Source: an uncultured Pleurocapsa sp. (GTDB lineage Bacteria > Cyanobacteriota > Cyanobacteriia > Cyanobacteriales > Xenococcaceae). From it: a stretch of 6,967 bases of DNA. Position 1 is the stretch's first letter. Each line of letters opens with the position of its first letter. A program made the position numbers and the translations under genes. Below are positions 5,937 to 6,967 of this stretch, one piece after another. The notes under the pieces are model-generated. The model was not told the origin of the DNA. It did no database searches and saw only the letters and a program-made list of their open reading frames with translations. The stretch is taken from contig CAKZYI010000529.1 in assembly GCA_937884735.1 (NCBI GenBank), forward strand, positions 1-6,967, in the 5' to 3' direction.

Positions 5937-6967
5937 ATGAAGACTACTAATAAACTAGAAATTACCCTCAAGGCGATCGCTTTTTTTATTACTATTTCTA
6001 TCTTTATCAAAGGCTGGATTGATGTTGATGGAACTTATGATGCTTGGGGTTATCATTTGCCCTTTGCAGCGAGAATTTGGGGCATCGTGCCAGGAGAACA
6101 GTTTATCCACATGGAGGAAAGATTTCGTGGTTTTCCCCTCCTTGGACAATTTTTTCAAGGGTTTTTGTGGCTCATTACTCAAAGAGTTCAGAGTGCCAAT
6201 CTAGTTGGTTTTGGTAGTCTGATTTTGTATGGCTATTTTCTCAAGACTTATTTTAAAGTACCTTATTATCTTACGGCGATCGCTCTTTTGGGAGTTCCTT
6301 TAATTCAGGCTCATGCCGTTAATTGTTATGTAGACTTGTTGGCAAATATCTTTCTAGCCATGTCAATTATGATGGCTTATGTTTTATTCTAACAGCAAAA
6401 TTTACCAACTTCTAGGGAGCTATTTGTAATATTTTGGGCAAGCTTTGGCTCATCTAATACTAAGCCTCAATTAGAACCTTTAGTCTTTGTTGTATTAGGT
6501 TTTATTGTCTTGCGAATCTTTTGGTTGCGTTGGCAGATAGACAAAAATACTATTTCTTCTTGGCTATTAAAAGTCGTACCTATTAGTTTGTTAGCTTCAT
6601 TATTAATTTTCGCCACACCAATCAAAAATATTGTTATTCATGGTAATCCTTTTTATCCTGTGAGAATTGAAATCGCAGGAAAAGTTCTTAACCATGCTTT
6701 ACCAATGTATAGTGAATCTCCTGGTTATTTGGCTGATGCACCCAAAGCTCAGAGATGGCTTTATTCTATACTTGATGTTAATTCTGCATATTGGAATCAT
6801 GACTTGTACAGTGCCGATATCGATCGAAACCGCATGGGAGGATTTTTTGGTGCATATGTTATTTTTCAAATATTACTATTAGTTTATTTAACTGCTACTA
6901 ATCGCGATCGCCATACTTTTATAGCAGTATTAGTAGTTGTGGTCATGTCTTTGATTGCCGCTAACTT
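5937..6967 (+). pseudogene. Paralogue of the GT-C-like membrane protein, broken by one nonsense codon, cut by the window edge
   Basis: The ATG at 5937 starts a 151-aa frame ending at TAA 6390-6392. Reading on in the same frame gives 191 more codons with no stop to the right edge, and these match the intact protein at 264 throughout. Before the stop: shared LEITL, ID-x-D, YHLPFAARIWGIVP, FFQG, ANLVG/TNLVG. After it: KPQL, LIFATP-x-KN, NPFYP, VLNH and GGFFGAY. By hand count about 73 of 145 positions are identical before the stop. The TAA aligns, with no gap, to K157 of the intact copy (F-K-Q-S-Q-L-P against F-stop-Q-Q-N-L-P), so one base change (for example CAA or AAA to TAA) explains it. There is no frameshift. 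The product would stop after the fourth or so membrane segment and lose more than half the protein. No good restart codon follows closely. It may be a recent pseudogene or a sequencing error. The same GT-C-like function is inferred for the unbroken form. Confidence 0.85.

Larger units (their letters stand above)
883..6911. repeat. Eight dispersed HIP1 octamers (GCGATCGC)
   Basis: Copies lie at 883-890, 1823-1830, 1852-1859, 4353-4360, 5593-5600, 5973-5980, 6276-6283 and 6904-6911. HIP1 is a hallmark of many cyanobacterial genomes. Here one copy is in the intact membrane gene, two form the terminator, one is in the 3.6-kb M23 gene, one is in the divergent region, and three are in the 1-kb broken paralogue. 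The entry spans first to last copy only; the sequence between them is not repetitive. Confidence 0.9.

Noticed and set aside
6390..6392. Frameshift as the cause of the broken paralogue
   Set aside because: Codon-by-codon reading shows the homologous continuation is in the same frame, with no inserted or deleted base next to the stop.
6667..6882. Plus-strand 71-codon frame after the broken paralogue
   Set aside because: It is in a different frame from the conserved continuation of the paralogue, which covers the same bases with clear homology.

Overview
The window looks cyanobacterial. It is AT-rich but carries eight copies of the octamer GCGATCGC (HIP1), which is hugely over-represented in many cyanobacterial genomes and would be expected about 0.1 times in 7 kb of random sequence. 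The large secreted-type protein in the middle is also put together from modules typical of cyanobacterial exoproteins. Species cannot be read from the sequence.

Layout, left to right. At 1-122 there is a possible minus-strand gene start running off the left edge (weak evidence). 123-263 is an intergenic stretch with a plausible promoter. 264-1796 (+) is an intact 510-aa polytopic membrane protein that looks like a GT-C-fold glycosyltransferase of an uncharacterised family. 1797-1940 holds a strong hairpin built from two HIP1 sites, which should stop transcription from both sides between converging genes. 1941-5546 (-) is a 1201-aa mosaic protein. From N to C terminus it has a cyanobacterial N-terminal module with an EEVGH motif, a PPC domain, a Kre9/KNH-like Ig domain, five FG-GAP/VCBS-like repeats, two PA14-type domains and a C-terminal M23 (LytM) peptidase with all metal-binding and catalytic residues present. 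5547-5936 is a 390-nt divergent intergenic region with two related palindromes. 5937-6967 (+) is a paralogue of the first membrane protein that runs off the right edge and is broken by a single in-frame TAA at codon 152. The same frame stays open and alignable for 191 further codons.

The two membrane proteins are about half identical before the stop, and a short upstream element (TTACTGCCGAT) sits 50 and 49 nt before their starts. They therefore appear to be old duplicates, now separated by the oppositely oriented peptidase gene. A cell-surface theme links the genes: lipid-linked sugar transfer for the membrane proteins and peptidoglycan cleavage for the M23 protein. No shared pathway is shown directly. 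The main points to follow up are the single-stop paralogue, the peptidase architecture, the HIP1-built terminator and the palindrome pair. I found no CRISPR array, tRNA, rRNA or insertion sequence.
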